From assembly GCA_907163375.1 (NCBI GenBank), contig CAJQUW010008702.1, forward strand, positions 117,087 through 181,086: a stretch of 64,000 bases of DNA, read 5' to 3'. This DNA comes from Prostheceraeus crozeri (Eukaryota; Platyhelminthes; Polycladida; Euryleptidae). The notes under the pieces are model-generated. The model had not been told where the DNA came from, made no database searches, and saw nothing but the letters and a program-made list of their open reading frames with translations. How positions within the stretch are numbered: the first letter of the stretch is position 1; each line of letters begins with the position of its first letter. This document shows positions 38,973-50,868 of this stretch, piece by piece. A program made the translations under genes and the position numbers.

Positions 38973-41900
38973 CATTTGACCAATTATACAATCAAGCGCT
39001 AGACACTGCACCGTCGCGTGCACGCGAATCTCTGTAAAAGTTCATTTGAAGCACAACAGCACGAACGTAATAACACATCAAAGCATCGACTCATTTCAGG
39101 TTTATTAAATAACTTAGTCAAATAAAATGCTATACAGCATGCAGGTAATGTAACATCAAACAGAGTGCTTATATCGACTGATTGCATCGTTGATTGAAAG
39201 GTGTCCTCAGACTTGAACAATTTAAGCACAAAATCATTGGCTGCTTCAGACTCTGTATTTTGTCCTAGAAGGGTTCTTCAGTACCACTTCGAGTGGCCGC
39301 ATGAAAACATCCTTATATTCTATGTCCATGGAAAGCTGGCACTCACCAATCTGAATGATAGTCTGCCTGATAATAAATATACAGTGCAATTGTGCGCCCA
39401 CAGCCTCTTCAGCTGTTCTACATGTAATTTTAGCTATTTTGGACCTCATCGAGCCGTGATAACCAGCCCTTGTTCATAGTGAGTCTGCGGATGTCAAGGA
39501 AAGGTTGGCTTGCATCTTCATGCCTTAGGACATCTTCATATTCTATGCAATTCTTGTGAAAGCCAGAACTGTATGTTGAATGTTCAGGATTTTTTCATGT
39601 CACATTGTTTCATTTGTCCACAGTAAAAATGTCTTTGTAATTGTGGATTACTTTTAGCTGTTTAGACTTCCATCCTGATACTTTATTCTACTGATTTTGA
39701 TTTGACAGTAAATTCAATGTCAAACAATTTCACCGAAAGTAAAAAGCAAATTCGACAATTGTTTGATGTGGTTTGCTAGAATTTTAAAAATCGTTTAGAG
39801 CCCATCCAGAAAGGGCGACCGCAGAGTGGGAGGAGAGGTTTGGCAGATGCGGACATTTCCGGATGTAACATGTACATCTGGGGAAGGGTCAAGGAAAGCG
39901 TGGACACGTCTGCAAGCTTAAGCACTCACATCCTGGATAAATAAATTTAACAAATACAGAGTCAGCAAGATTGGTAGGCAAAAATGCACTGCTTGAATGA
40001 AGCAACTGTGTCAATGAGCTGAACACGAAGGTGTTCTACATTTTATACATTCATTGTTGTCCTTCATTCTCCTTATTCAGACGAGAATCGATCAGATCAG
40101 TAGCTGTGCATTATGCATGTGCGGTAAAATTATGCACCAATAAATTTATTTGTTGTATGAATTACACACATGGAGTTAATCGACAAGTAGTAATTTTCAC
40201 GCATAAAAACGGGTGAAGAATGAAAACATACCATTGATTTGAGAATTCTAGAAAAATTTTAATTCCTATTGCTCGACGGTTAATTGAAGGCCGAACCGGA
40301 ACCGCGGTTTATCAAAAAAGCGAAACCGACCGAAATTATGCTCATTCTGCTTTTTACAGCTGTTTGAATTTCATCTGCACCAAGGAGAGATATGAATATC
40401 AAAAAATAAATCGTTTTGAAAAATGATCACAATAGAATGGAGTCTGAAGTGGAAATTACTTAAGTTTCCATTTCGGCAGGTTGAAAATGTCCTAACCAAT
40501 TTATTGTGCACCTACATGTACCTGTCATAAAAAATCATGCTGTGCTTGCTCCTCTTTTTCATCACAATACAGATGCTGTCCGCTGCGGGAAATTCAATTT
40601 TAAAATTCAATCTATTTATGAATTTTTAATTCTTTCTACTGTCGCACCCTCACACTGTGCACAGTGTGTAGTCCAGCCGCTTTTGACTTCGATATTTTCT
40701 TAACAAATTAGCCGCTGCTAGTTTTATTTTCAATGCGAATGATCTGTTTGTCCTCAATTACTGACATAGATGAATGTAACATGTGTTGAAACAAAATTTA
40801 AACGCAATTTGTGGGCTTTGAGACATTGTATGAGGCTGGCAGCGGGAACAACAGTTCCATACTGATCTTTCTTTTGGATGCAATATTTGCCGTTTTAGGG
40901 TTGAAGTTGCTATTCTGAAATTTTTGATTCGAGATGTTCCTTTAAACGAAAAGCTTAAAGAACTACGAGTAATAAAACAGTGTAGACTAAATGTGCTCAT
41001 GTAAATACTGGGAGACTGGGAATAGTGTGGTGCTTGAAGACAAGGATTGTGATCAATGCGACTAGTTCTTTATACCACTATAAAATAGCACACTGTAAAT
41101 CGTACGCTGCCAAACCGATGAAAAAATTACGAACAAATGCTTTATTTCATATTTTCTAGTAGCGCTATTTACTTTTTAGAAGCAAAGCTACCAAACCTGT
41201 ATAGTATCTACCAGATGATTCTTTTTCTTCTGAGCTCTTAAACGTGTCAAAGTTGCATGCTACATTTTTTCTGCGTCTGAATTCGAATCTGTTGCACGCA
41301 AGTCAAATTTTTTATATGATAACAAGTACACGGAAGTAAAAGATATGTATTAAGTAATTTTGAAATTTAGAATACAACAAGTCCGATATTATAATGCATT
41401 TCAATTTCATAAAGAAATATTGATTTATGTTTAATGTATTACACTTGTATAAAGGCTTACAGAGTAATTTACCTGCAATTGTAATGATCTCAGTCAGTTC
41501 GGTGCTATGACTGCACGTGATCGGGTTGGAAAGTTTGGGTAGAGGTGACTTAGATATCACCTGACTTAGAAATATATGCACTTTAGGCCTACATGTAAAA
41601 TAAGTTAAAGAATGCTGCACGCAAGTACAGTATTTAGTCAATCTAATGTAAATCAATTCCTAAATAACGCAATTCGACAGTGACACTCGCCACAAGAAAT
41701 ACAGTGACACTTGAAATATTTAAACTAGTGATCCAGCCTTTATTTATTTACCACAAAGCTAATGCCATTCAACGTATAGAATAACTAAGTATTGAGTTGC
41801 ATTTTTGTTGAAAAATGGGAACAGATCTGAAAACTGCCATCTTATTCAATATCAGGAGTCATCAACAGGCCTAGCTCAGATCTCTAATCATCAGCACAGG

Positions 41901-43244
41901 TCCGCACTCAAACGTACGTGGTAAATTGTATTTATCAGCGCATTAATATGAATCGAAAATTGTTTGAAAACATATGCTTATAAAAAAGGGATCTCAATTA
42001 TAATTGAAAATCATATTTGAAACCATCTTCAAAGACGTTGCTTGAAAAGCATGCTTGATTCTACGGTCACAAACAACATTGCATAATTGAAAGCACGGCT
42101 TAAGCATACTGTAAAGACAAGGTTTCACACCCATGTTTATAGCGGAGTATTTTCAAAAGCGTGGCTTCAAAACTATCATTGAAAACATTTACATTTTTTC
42201 AACAATGTTCAAAGTGCGGCTATGAGATCATAGTTGTCTAGAAAATTGTTTTAAATACAGGCACTGTGAAAACTATCACTTATGTCACTTTGAGAATGTA
42301 GTTATTCAATCAGAAATGATCTTACTTATCAAATACAGCATGCGTTCATCGTCACTTGCGCTAAATGTGTATAATAAGTATTGAGCTACTGAGTATTATT
42401 GCATGGAATTGTACAATTAATACGTATCAAACCCATTTAAACACCAGGAAAAGGCAAGTTCAGAATATGTTGGTATAAAGCTAATGTCCATTAGCTTGCA
42501 CAAGTGAATCTTCTGTCGGATGTCATTATTTGGAAATTTCTAAAGCATAAAAAGCATGTTAAAATACACCATGCTCTATTTGAATATCGACAATGGATAT
42601 GCGTGGTTTCGTTCACTGAACGTACATTTTATTACTTGATTAAAATATGATTGTGATTTGACGATGACTTTAATTGATAATGACTTTAATGAAATAAAAT
42701 ATACAGAGCAGGGCTTTTAAAACAGATAGCTTCGTTCTTGCAAAGCAGATCCGGGTTTTCAATTCAATATTTTCACTAAATAACATAAGTAATGTTTACA
42801 ACATTATTAAATAAATTTATCAAAATGATTTGAGAAAATTTATCAGAGGGTTCAGATGACTAAAGCCAGAAGAATTAATGATTTCTGTGAAAATCTGTTT
42901 TTCAAATTCACTGAATAATTACAGTTCATTATCTTAGTGTAAAGCACAATTGATCTCACCGAACCGGTTTACCTCAATCTATTTTTAGTAATGCGTGAGT
43001 AAAATATACGGTATTTCAGTGGCTGCTATCATTTAGTTTACATTTAGAAAGTCTTGCTGTAATTTATCGTAATAGCATTTCCTTTATGAATATTCTCACG
43101 GTGCTGCAAGCTCAGTAACTCTTCCGTTTATGAAATAGTTTGATCATGACTCACTTTCGGAATTGCACGAGGGTAACATGTAAGTATCCTGATTTTGTGT
43201 GTCTGCTTCTATTTCTTCTGGTTGCGCCAATCTACTAGTACTAG
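38973..43244. other. long stretch without a recognised gene
   Basis: Only short frames occur. The frame at 39246-39449 minus (TCRTAEEAVGAQLHCIF.., SMDIEYKDVFMRPLE) looks faintly coding but has no known motif. Near 40270-40335 is a palindromic patch (CCGGAACCGCGGTT). Around 41810-41930 is a segment that recurs, diverged, near 48915-49030 (GGGAACA..CTGAA.ACTG.CAT, then TCAGCA..CC). Around 42000-42240 short TTGAAA..CATG.TT words are repeated, as they are near 48490-48600. Confidence 0.4.
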
Positions 43245-43580
43245 GGATTGCGATTCCGGGATCCCGGATATAGCTCTTTGCAAATTCCGAAATCGCGGGA
43301 TTTTACTCACGGGATTCCGCGATTAATTCAAGTTATTAGATTAGTTTGATCTAGTAGATATTCTGAATGATATTTCAATATTTTCTAGTAGATATTGCAA
43401 CATTTTCACAGAAAAATAATTTAGAAATTAACTTCAACTACTAAAATAACTACTAAATCTAAAAAATCTAGATTAGAAGCTCTAGACTAGAAAATCTATC
43501 TAGATTTTTAGATTTAGTAGTTATTTTAGTAGTTGAAATTAATTTTTAAATTAAGTTTTAAATTATTTTTTTATGAAAAT
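43245..43580. repeat. CGGGATT-rich patch followed by a 51-bp palindrome
   Basis: Bases 43245-43325 repeat GGGATTCCG, GGGATCCCGG and CGCGGGATT words in both orientations. Then 43421-43472 pairs with 43499-43549, almost perfectly over about 51 bases (AACTACTAAAATAACTACTA in the arm), around a 26-base loop. The pairing continues more loosely outward to about 43402 and 43580. This suits a small inverted-repeat element or a fragment of a DNA-transposon end. Confidence 0.75.
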
Positions 43581-44600
43581 TGAATGCATCATCGAATAAA
43601 TGTTGCTCAATTTTTGAAATTTGGTTTATTGAATTTCGTGGCTTTACACTGCAATACATATGACTGGCAATGTCTTATATGTAAACTTATTCTTACCTTG
43701 CGGTAGATGTTAGAAATAATCACAGAAATGTTGAAGTATTAATCAATCTTGCATAACTATCTCCAATGAGGTCTTTAAGTTCGATTCTTCCGAACATGAG
43801 GAACACTTAGTGGCCGAATCAAGAAACAGTGTCATCGAGTTTGCTAATTAGGTCTACTAGTGTGTGGTGTTAGCTGAATCTATGAAGCCATGAGTCAGCC
43901 AGCTATTTCATCTATGGACCACTAATTGGCTCTTCTGCGCATGATGAATGTAAACTTACATGTTCAATTTTATATACTGTACATTTTACATGTAGACCGA
44001 GTCTTAGTTTGATTTTTGCCAATTGTTTGATTTGCGTGTTGTATGGATATAATGTATGGACAAAAATAATGGACCTGTAAGCACAAAAACTATTTCATAT
44101 ATTCTGCTCTCAAAAGTATTCATGCTTTTTTGTGGAAATCTGTACCGCATAGAAGATAGCAATTCATAATTCTCCGATAACAAAAAATGTGTAGAGAAGT
44201 AGACGTGAATTTAAGAAGTATTTATGATGTATGCATATTATACGAGCAAGCATCAAATTATGCAGCGTTACTCATGCTGCCTATATTACACGTAGCCTAA
44301 TTCATCAGATTATGTGAAGTAGAAAATTCTTCTGCTCACCATTATAATTCAATTTTCTTCCTCTAGCACAAAGTGAAGATATCTGTCTCGTAATTCTTGT
44401 AAAAGCACCCGAGATTGCAATCCATAGCTGGTACCGCATCTTTTTTATTTTGAAGGTTGCATCATGTTTTAGTAACATGAAAAATGTAATGCAGCCAAAA
44501 ATTCAAACTACGCATATTGCTTACAGTGTATGCGAGCGGGAGAACCTAGTCGAAGCTAGGCGACAATATTTTATCTTCAGCTGAGCCAAGCCGAAGCCGC
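43581..44600. other. no gene recognised
   Basis: AT-rich DNA with no frame, repeat or signal that I can support. Confidence 0.4.
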
Positions 44601-44625
44601 GGAAAATTTTCTTTCTAGTTTTGAC

Positions 44626-44860
44626 ATGTGGCTTCACAGCTTTTTTCAGGAACATTCGAATATTGTGCGAATTGAAAACCTAAGTGTTCCTTATTCCGTA
44701 ACATCGGACGTTTTTGAGGGCCTCGGACTCTGTCCTTACCTTTTTGTGTTTACACTAATTACCTTGTTCCTAGAAACGTCGGTACTCATGTTGTCAAAAT
44801 ATGCAGATGACATTTACCTCGTCGTCACTCGTGGTGCCACTAGCTGGTGCAACAAATATG
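44626..44860 (+). pseudogene. LINE reverse transcriptase fragment
   Basis: The frame has SNIVRIENLSVPYSVTSDV, then EGLGLCPYLFVFTLITLF, equivalent to the G.PQGS.L.P.LF motif, and SKYADDIYLVVTRG, with the YADD catalytic box. These are RT motifs B and C of a non-LTR retrotransposon. The preceding and following RT parts are missing or unrecognisable. The rest of the 143-codon frame (to 45057) overlaps an antisense piggyBac scrap and is not RT. Confidence 0.8.
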
Positions 44861-44951
44861 TAGGGAAAGATCAGCACCATTTTCGAATGGAAATGTGGGT
44901 CCTGTATGTAGTGATACTTTGGTCAAGAGCATTCTTTCTCTATTGTTTCTC

Positions 44952-45225
44952 TCATATTTCTCTTTTGTTTTTTCTGCAAAAGCGACGAAATGAAGATTTA
45001 GGTCTAACTGCTGTGAAGTTTGAGGCAAGAAGAACAGCTCCATTATCATGCCATTGAGTTGCTGAAATACCATCGTAATTGATAAATTCTGGACTACCTC
45101 GTGGCATTTTCTCGAATTCTTGTTCAGATGTCAGAACACCGTCTCCTTGCTTTAGTCGGTTGCGCTTAATAGTGCCGCAGCAGGAATCAGTTTCTCTGAC
45201 AGCGTTTTTAGAGGAAGGAGGAAGT
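44952..45225 (-). pseudogene. second piggyBac-type transposase fragment
   Basis: On the minus strand the reading CCGTIKRNRLKQGDG, EKMPRGSPEFINYDGISATQ and WHDNGAVLLASNF matches the piggyBac core: GT.R.NR, GRGS, W.DN..V.L.S.. It differs from the copy at 0.6-2.1 kb, so it derives from another piggyBac lineage. Only this middle part is present. Confidence 0.75.
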
Positions 45226-45925
45226 GATGTGAAAAATGATCCATATATAGGTGAAATCACAAGCACGAGTTCCCGAGTTCGAAGCCGTACAGAGTAATAT
45301 TTTTCATGTTCTTCAATTAATTTTGCTGTTATTATGACAAAACACATCCTTATCTTATTAACTTATAAACTATGAGTTGTTTAGACCAACTTAAAATGAG
45401 TATTTTACAATGAAATAAGGAATGTCTCGATTGAAAACTTTGATAACTTACCAGTTTGTTGTATAGTAGGGCCTACTATTGCATTAATGCATCAGCAGGA
45501 TTTTCTATCCTGGAAGCTCTAATTTGTCTACAGATTTTTTGCAAATTTATATTTAGGTAGCATCTATAGAGTATAATTGAAATACTGTAAGTATCTGGAT
45601 GATTATTTTATCTCTGTATCAAATAACAAGAAAAATACTTTCCTTTTCTTCTGCGAGGTGGCCATTTCCGAAAATTGATAAATCAAATAGATTTGCGCAC
45701 GTTCAAGAGTGAAATTTCAAGCAAGTTTTTCAATACCTGCTTAAAGAAGGTTATTTTGCAATGCATCCATGGAGTAAAACTGTTTTGAATTGCGTCATTG
45801 CTTTTATAGAGTCCAAATGTTCAGGCGCTTCATTAATGCATCAATGGGCTAAATTGAAATCATAGTTTTTACAATGCAGTGCAGACCAATGTTTGTGCAT
45901 TGGATATCTGTAATTCCCATAGTGT
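45226..45925. other. no gene recognised
   Basis: Unassigned sequence between the piggyBac scrap and the second LINE scrap. Confidence 0.4.
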
Positions 45926-45929
45926 ATAG

Positions 45930-46076
45930 ATCACATGAAAATCCTTGGCGTCACAATTGATAAAAGAGTTTGGAGTACGCACAAAACAGTGAATTGATCA
46001 TATCAAAATCTGCTTCCTGAAGATCCATTCCGACCGGAGCTTCAAAGCTGCGTTTTGTACATTCTTACAAGGATGG
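45930..46076 (+). pseudogene. LINE post-RT fragment, interrupted by hAT
   Basis: The reading HMKILGVTIDKRVWSTHKTV is the post-RT signature of LINEs (LGv.id..l.W..H). A stop follows. The hAT at 46085 inserted within or beside it. It may belong to the same old LINE as the RT scrap at 44.6 kb. Confidence 0.6.
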
Positions 46077-46084
46077 CTTTAAAC

Positions 46085-48435
46085 CAGGGCTGTGGAGCCG
46101 GAGCCGAGCCGGAGCCTTAAGGAGCCGATGGTTTTAGTCGGAGCCGGAGCCGATTTATCACAAAGGCTCCGACTCCGGCTCCGGCTCCGATAGTTTGAGC
46201 TTTGATATAAATCTAGAATTTTGAAAGTTATTAATTGGCATCATAAAAAAATTAAATCATTTGAAATCTAAAGATATGTCTTTTAAGTATACCAATGATC
46301 TGTCCTCCACGATATCTTTCTTTGCAGTTGCCGCCTTCTTTTGTATTATATTTATTATATATTTACACACATGTGTAATATTTTTTTATTGCATATGTTT
46401 CGTAAGACTAATTTCCATATTGACAACGTATTCTCCAAAATCCATTAATTTGAAGACTTGTGATATGCATGCTAACTAGATGATTGTAGATTCCTAGAGA
46501 CAAGTCGCCAGTCATTTATGTACACATTTCCAGTTCAGTCAGCAAAGATAATATAGCTACATTTCTTGCGCAATGTCTTAAATCTAATACGGTTACTATG
46601 TAGGCTATCATCTATCGGTATGGCTGCTGGCAGAAGCTACTGGCATCTGTGACAATGCCAATTTCCTTAGATTGTATTGTAGGCTCTTGTGCAGTCCCCC
46701 CACCTACATTTTTCAAAATAATCGATTATTCAATTTGATCAATTTTGATTGGAGGGATAACTCTTCACACTCACACGAATGACCTGACTACAAGTCCTCA
46801 CATGGCTATAGCAATAAGCGACCCAGCCACTTCTAGTAGCGCCCTATTATTTTAAAGGTATCTCATTCACAATGAATTTCCTTTGACTTCAAAATTCAAA
46901 GGGTATATTTCAATGCGAAAAACCCGAAGGCAAATTACAATGTTGACTTGCTGACGAAGTTTGCGACCATGACATCGCAATTACCCACGTAGATTTTTAC
47001 AACAGCACGAAATGCTTCACCCAAACTGGTGATGCTGAAACGGACATCCAATGGTGCTGCATCTTTTGACCAGAGAAAAGATTGGGGGGGAGGACTGCAC
47101 AAGAGCCGTATCGTGTAATAATATTTCCCCAAATGTCATAGACCTGTGGATTTCAAGAATTTTCATTATTATTTTTTCCGTCTGTCAACACTTTATGCTG
47201 ATATCATGCTGACTTATATGTAAACAATAAACAAAGACTGAGACGCTCTCAATAAAGGCGCCTTTTGACCTCCCTTTTCTATTGTCTGTGACATTAAACC
47301 GCACGCGCATTCGAAAGCTAGCAAAGTAGATGGGATTTCTGCTCGGTGCTCGCAGTCAAATTTTTATTATGCGCATAGCACCCTGCAACATGCTGTGTGA
47401 TACTCCGAGTTCAGTTTCATCAGCCTAACCATCATCAGAGGAATAGTGGTAATGTGTTATACATAAATTGAATATAATAATACACATGAATCATTGATGA
47501 ATTATTTAGTGCAGCTCAACGCCATAATGAAAAATACGAAATTAATATAATGTAAGTTAAGCCTTAACTTATCAAGTATGCTGCATAGAATTACAAAACT
47601 TGTCCTAAATTAGATATTTTTAATTTTTTTAAGTATAATTTTCAATTGTACATTTATAGCCTACACTGCAATGAGGCTATCTAAATTTCAATTTCTACAG
47701 ATGATGAGTCGTGGGCTACCCACCGATCATTTTATTCATGGACCAACGGAGTATTGAATAAAGGCAATAACAAATAACAATAACAACCTAAGCTCTATAT
47801 ACACTTTAATATTCAATAAAGCAATTGATATCTTTATTGATACGGTATATTTGGCTATATAGCCGATAACCTTTCCATGTTCGAGTAGATACAGGCCCTA
47901 TAAGCTATTTAGAGGCATACGCTATCCAGTTTCATATTCAAGCTTTGTTAAAAAGCTTATACTACTATTCGGCCCCTGTGACGGCTAATTAGGTATATCA
48001 TTATCACTCATGTGGTCTTTTTTAATGTAGCCTCGTAGTAGACTGGTTGCAGGCTAGGCCAATTTATATTTAGCCAGTGCGGGAGATCTTTATCTAATTT
48101 AACCAATCCTGGCTATAACTTTATTTTATCTTTCAGAGATAGTCAATTCATGCAAAAATATATGACAAGTATGTTATTTGTCATTATATTAGGCTATTAT
48201 CATTTTTATTATTAACTTAAGTCGTTGCTTGTTAATGAAAACTAATTTGATGATTGTAGCAAGCCTCTAAAGGCCACACCGTTATCCAAAAAACCCGTTC
48301 AACGGATCCAGGATAACCAGCATAGATAGAACCTGAATTTGAAGCCGGAGCCGGAGCCGAGCCGGAGCCTTTCACATCAGTGTCGTGGAGCCGGAGCCGG
48401 AGCCGATGAGATAACGCATCGGCTCCACAGCCCTG
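46085..48435. mobile_element. hAT transposon, 2.35 kb, with 8-bp TSD and GGAGCC-rich ends
   Basis: The ends are CAGGGCTGTGGAGCCGGAGC on the left and the inverted CAGGGCTGTGGAGCCGATGC on the right, both flanked by CTTTAAAC (46077-46084 and 48436-48443), a perfect 8-bp duplication. Each end continues with 80-110 bases of GGAGCCGGAGCCGA repeats. The CAGGGCTGTGGAG terminus is common among hAT elements of aquatic animals. No hAT transposase is recognisable inside (short frames at 46261-46479 and 46935-47132 only), so this copy is non-autonomous. Confidence 0.93.
46682..47107. mobile_element. inverted-repeat element nested in the hAT
   Basis: GGCTCTTGTGCAGTCCCCCC at 46682 is mirrored at the right end 47083-47107, which ends GGACTGCACAAGAGCC. 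The trinucleotide GTA flanks both sides (46679-46681 and 47108-47110). At 426 bp without coding potential, it looks like a MITE inserted into the hAT. A 3-bp duplication would suit a Harbinger-like origin, but three bases can match by chance. Confidence 0.7.
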
Positions 48436-48443
48436 CTTTAAAC

Positions 48444-49956
48444 CAGCATAGTAAGTTATATATACTGACATACATGTATATGCGTGGTTGTACTCCAAAA
48501 CTATGATTTTTAAATCATGCTTTCAAGAATATTTCATAAGACAGATATTTTAAACATGATTTTTAAGAAGTGTATCAAAGCATGATTTCAAAAAGTTGTT
48601 TTTCTTAACTATAACAGGGATCCCTGTAATTGTGGACTAGCTGGTTGGTATAAACTGCTTGATAAGCACTTTGATACATTATTCAAAAACACAACTTTGC
48701 CCACTGTGTGTCATCACAACTTTGTTCCGGCATTTGAATAGTAGCTATTCTTTGAACACCCATGCTTATTGGAGATACGCAACCGGCATATTAAGCTCAC
48801 TACTAAAGGTATTCCTCAAGAACTACTTTTGACACACAACTGACATGTCGTCTAAATAAATGTTCCTGCACTAAAATTAAACAGAATGACGAAATATTGA
48901 TTTCAATCCTCAGCTGAATAGTGGGAACATACCTGAATAACTGTCATTTCATCCATTATCAGAAATGATCAGCAGCCCTACTTCACATCTCCCAACATCA
49001 ACACAACTCCATATTTAAACATGCAGCCTTTCCAGGAACAAATGTGATATGCGCTACAAGCACATTAGGTTGATTTTGCGGGTATTTATCAAGTACTATC
49101 AATCAAATGTTGACCCTCGCCCCACTGGGGGTGTTTTTCGCTTCCCAATTGCGAACTTTTTTTGAATATCTTTTAAACCAACTATATCTACCAGATTTCT
49201 AATTAACTTACTTTCTACGTATTGTGCAACTCTTGAATGAAAGAAACTGAATTTGGCAGTATACTTTTGACGTAAGATCTACTATAAAATTTGAATGTAT
49301 GGATTTTCTGGCTAATTTTGGTATATTCACTTCTAATGTAGGGCCTACATGTTTATTGCGGTATCAATTCTTGATGAAATAAGTTGAGATTATATAAAAG
49401 TATTCTTCCTATCAATATAAAGATGCTCAGAAATCAATGATTCTGAATTTGAAATGATCTGTTTATTATGCATACAAATTTGAAATTCAAATTTTAAGTA
49501 TGATTCTTTCATATTTTTGTACTTTTTAGTTCTGCATCTAATGTCCATGTATTGAAGATCTTTTAACAAATGAAATATGGGAAAATCATTATGTGCATTT
49601 GTATGGGACATCTAAGCGCATTTCAGAATTCTAGTGCAATTTGAGTTGAACTAAAAGTTTGAACTAACTATCAGATAAAGAGTTGCATCGATGTGAGATT
49701 TGAAGGCCATCTAGGCCTGCCGATGTCTCCCGATGTTGGATGAAATTGTAACTCTTCAGGCCTGTTCCCATTATTCAATTCTATATTTTATTATTCTGTG
49801 TTCTTGCTTATTGCAAAGAAGTTTGAACTGCAAGTGCTACCTGACAGTGGGAAGTAAAATTTCGTTCGTTATGTATATCCAAAGAAGTGTTCCTAGAAGA
49901 GCGATAAATAAATTCAAAGTAAAGACTTCTGACTTCCATTGAAAGACATGTATAAA
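48444..49956. other. no gene recognised; diverged repeats
   Basis: Holds repeated CATGATTT.AAA words (48490-48600) and a segment (48915-49030) that resembles 41810-41930. The frames at 49390-49611 and 49733-49942 show no known family. Confidence 0.4.
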
Positions 49957-49962
49957 TTTATT
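49957..49962 (-). terminator. polyadenylation signal AATAAA
   Basis: A canonical AATAAA on the minus strand, 122 bases past the stop codon of the secreted-protein gene, in a TA-rich context. A short 3' UTR is expected. Confidence 0.6.
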
Positions 49963-50083
49963 GTAAGTACAATTACATAGAAAATACAAAATCTTAGATC
50001 CCTTTTGCAGATGAATTCTGCATCAGTTGATCTTGAACATGGTAAGCTTGAGTCAATAAAACTCGTCTTCAGTGTCAAGGAGG

Positions 50084-50584
50084 CTATGTGTGACCTTCGC
50101 CCACTAAACGGCAGTCATACGGCAAATTAATGACTACTGATTTGGTCTGCACATGCCTTTGGCTACATTTTGTCATGGTCACTGCTACAGGTCGTTTCGC
50201 CGTTTCACATATCAAATTAAGGCTTGGAAAATCGACTGTTGATAAGTTATGACGTAAAAACTGTTTGAGAATCGGGCGATCCACGTAAGGGCACCAACGG
50301 ATAAGATGAACGGGAGGCTCCAAACTTGTGTTTAGATACAATCCATACTTACTGACACACGGTCTTCTCCAAGATTCACTACTAAGTTCCACGTAATAGG
50401 GTTCCAAACCTGAAGCATTTTCAACGTGCCATTGAGGAATCTTCTCTCCAGTTAGCAAGGCAAACTGGCGAATCATTGCAGCAGCTATGCTTGGAGTATT
50501 TGCTGGACAATGATCCAGAGAATTGGACAATTGAATAAACAACGGCAAAATTACAAGAATGAGAAAACTCATTTGATTTTCCAT
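50084..50584 (-). CDS. secreted six-cysteine glycoprotein, single exon, family not recognised
   Basis: The 166-residue protein starts with a clear signal peptide (MSFLILVILPLFIQLSNS), so it should enter the secretory pathway. The mature part has six cysteines at residues 26, 76, 98, 126, 140 and 158, an even number suiting three disulfides, and three N-glycosylation sites (N56, N85, N113). No membrane helix follows. The layout is reminiscent of cystine-knot-type cytokines or hormones, but spacing does not match one I can name. It is intact, uninterrupted and framed by a TATA box upstream and AATAAA downstream. It is the best host gene in the window. Confidence 0.75.
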   Translation of the reverse strand: MENQMSFLILVILPLFIQLSNSLDHCPANTPSIAAAMIRQFALLTGEKIPQWHVENASGLEPYYVELSSESWRRPCVSKYGLYLNTSLEPPVHLIRWCPYVDRPILKQFLRHNLSTVDFPSLNLICETAKRPVAVTMTKCSQRHVQTKSVVINLPYDCRLVGEGHT

Positions 50585-50605
50585 TTTATGTTGAGCAGAA
50601 ATTTG

Positions 50606-50642
50606 TAAGTGAGATAATTTCTTGACTGAAACTCATTATATA
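50606..50642 (-). promoter_or_regulatory. TATA box and initiator of the secreted-protein gene
   Basis: TATATAA at 50642-50636 (minus strand) is followed 31 bases later by TCACTTAC, a fair initiator, placing transcription start near 50610 and giving a 5' leader of about 25 bases before the ATG at 50584. The spacing is textbook for an RNA polymerase II core promoter. Confidence 0.6.
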
Positions 50643-50868
50643 CATCTGCTGTCAAGGTTTAGCACCGGATGAATCTAGAGGACGATGGCCGTGAGCCAAT
50701 CAGAATGTGTCAGAAATCACAGAAGATGACTAACACTTTGATCTTAAGGTTATTATGGTCGAATCGGAAGTTACTGCTATTGCTTGAGAATGAAAAAGCA
50801 TTTGAATCTTAACCCTTATCAGGCCAAGGTTTTCGGATTCGTTGTTGGCCAAGTGTGTTTACATTGTA

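Noticed and set aside
40268-40336. CCGGAACCGCGGTT palindromic patch as a transposon end
   Set aside because: No partner end or target duplication could be found in the window.
44626-45057. One 143-codon protein
   Set aside because: Only the first half is LINE reverse transcriptase; the rest is antisense to a piggyBac fragment.
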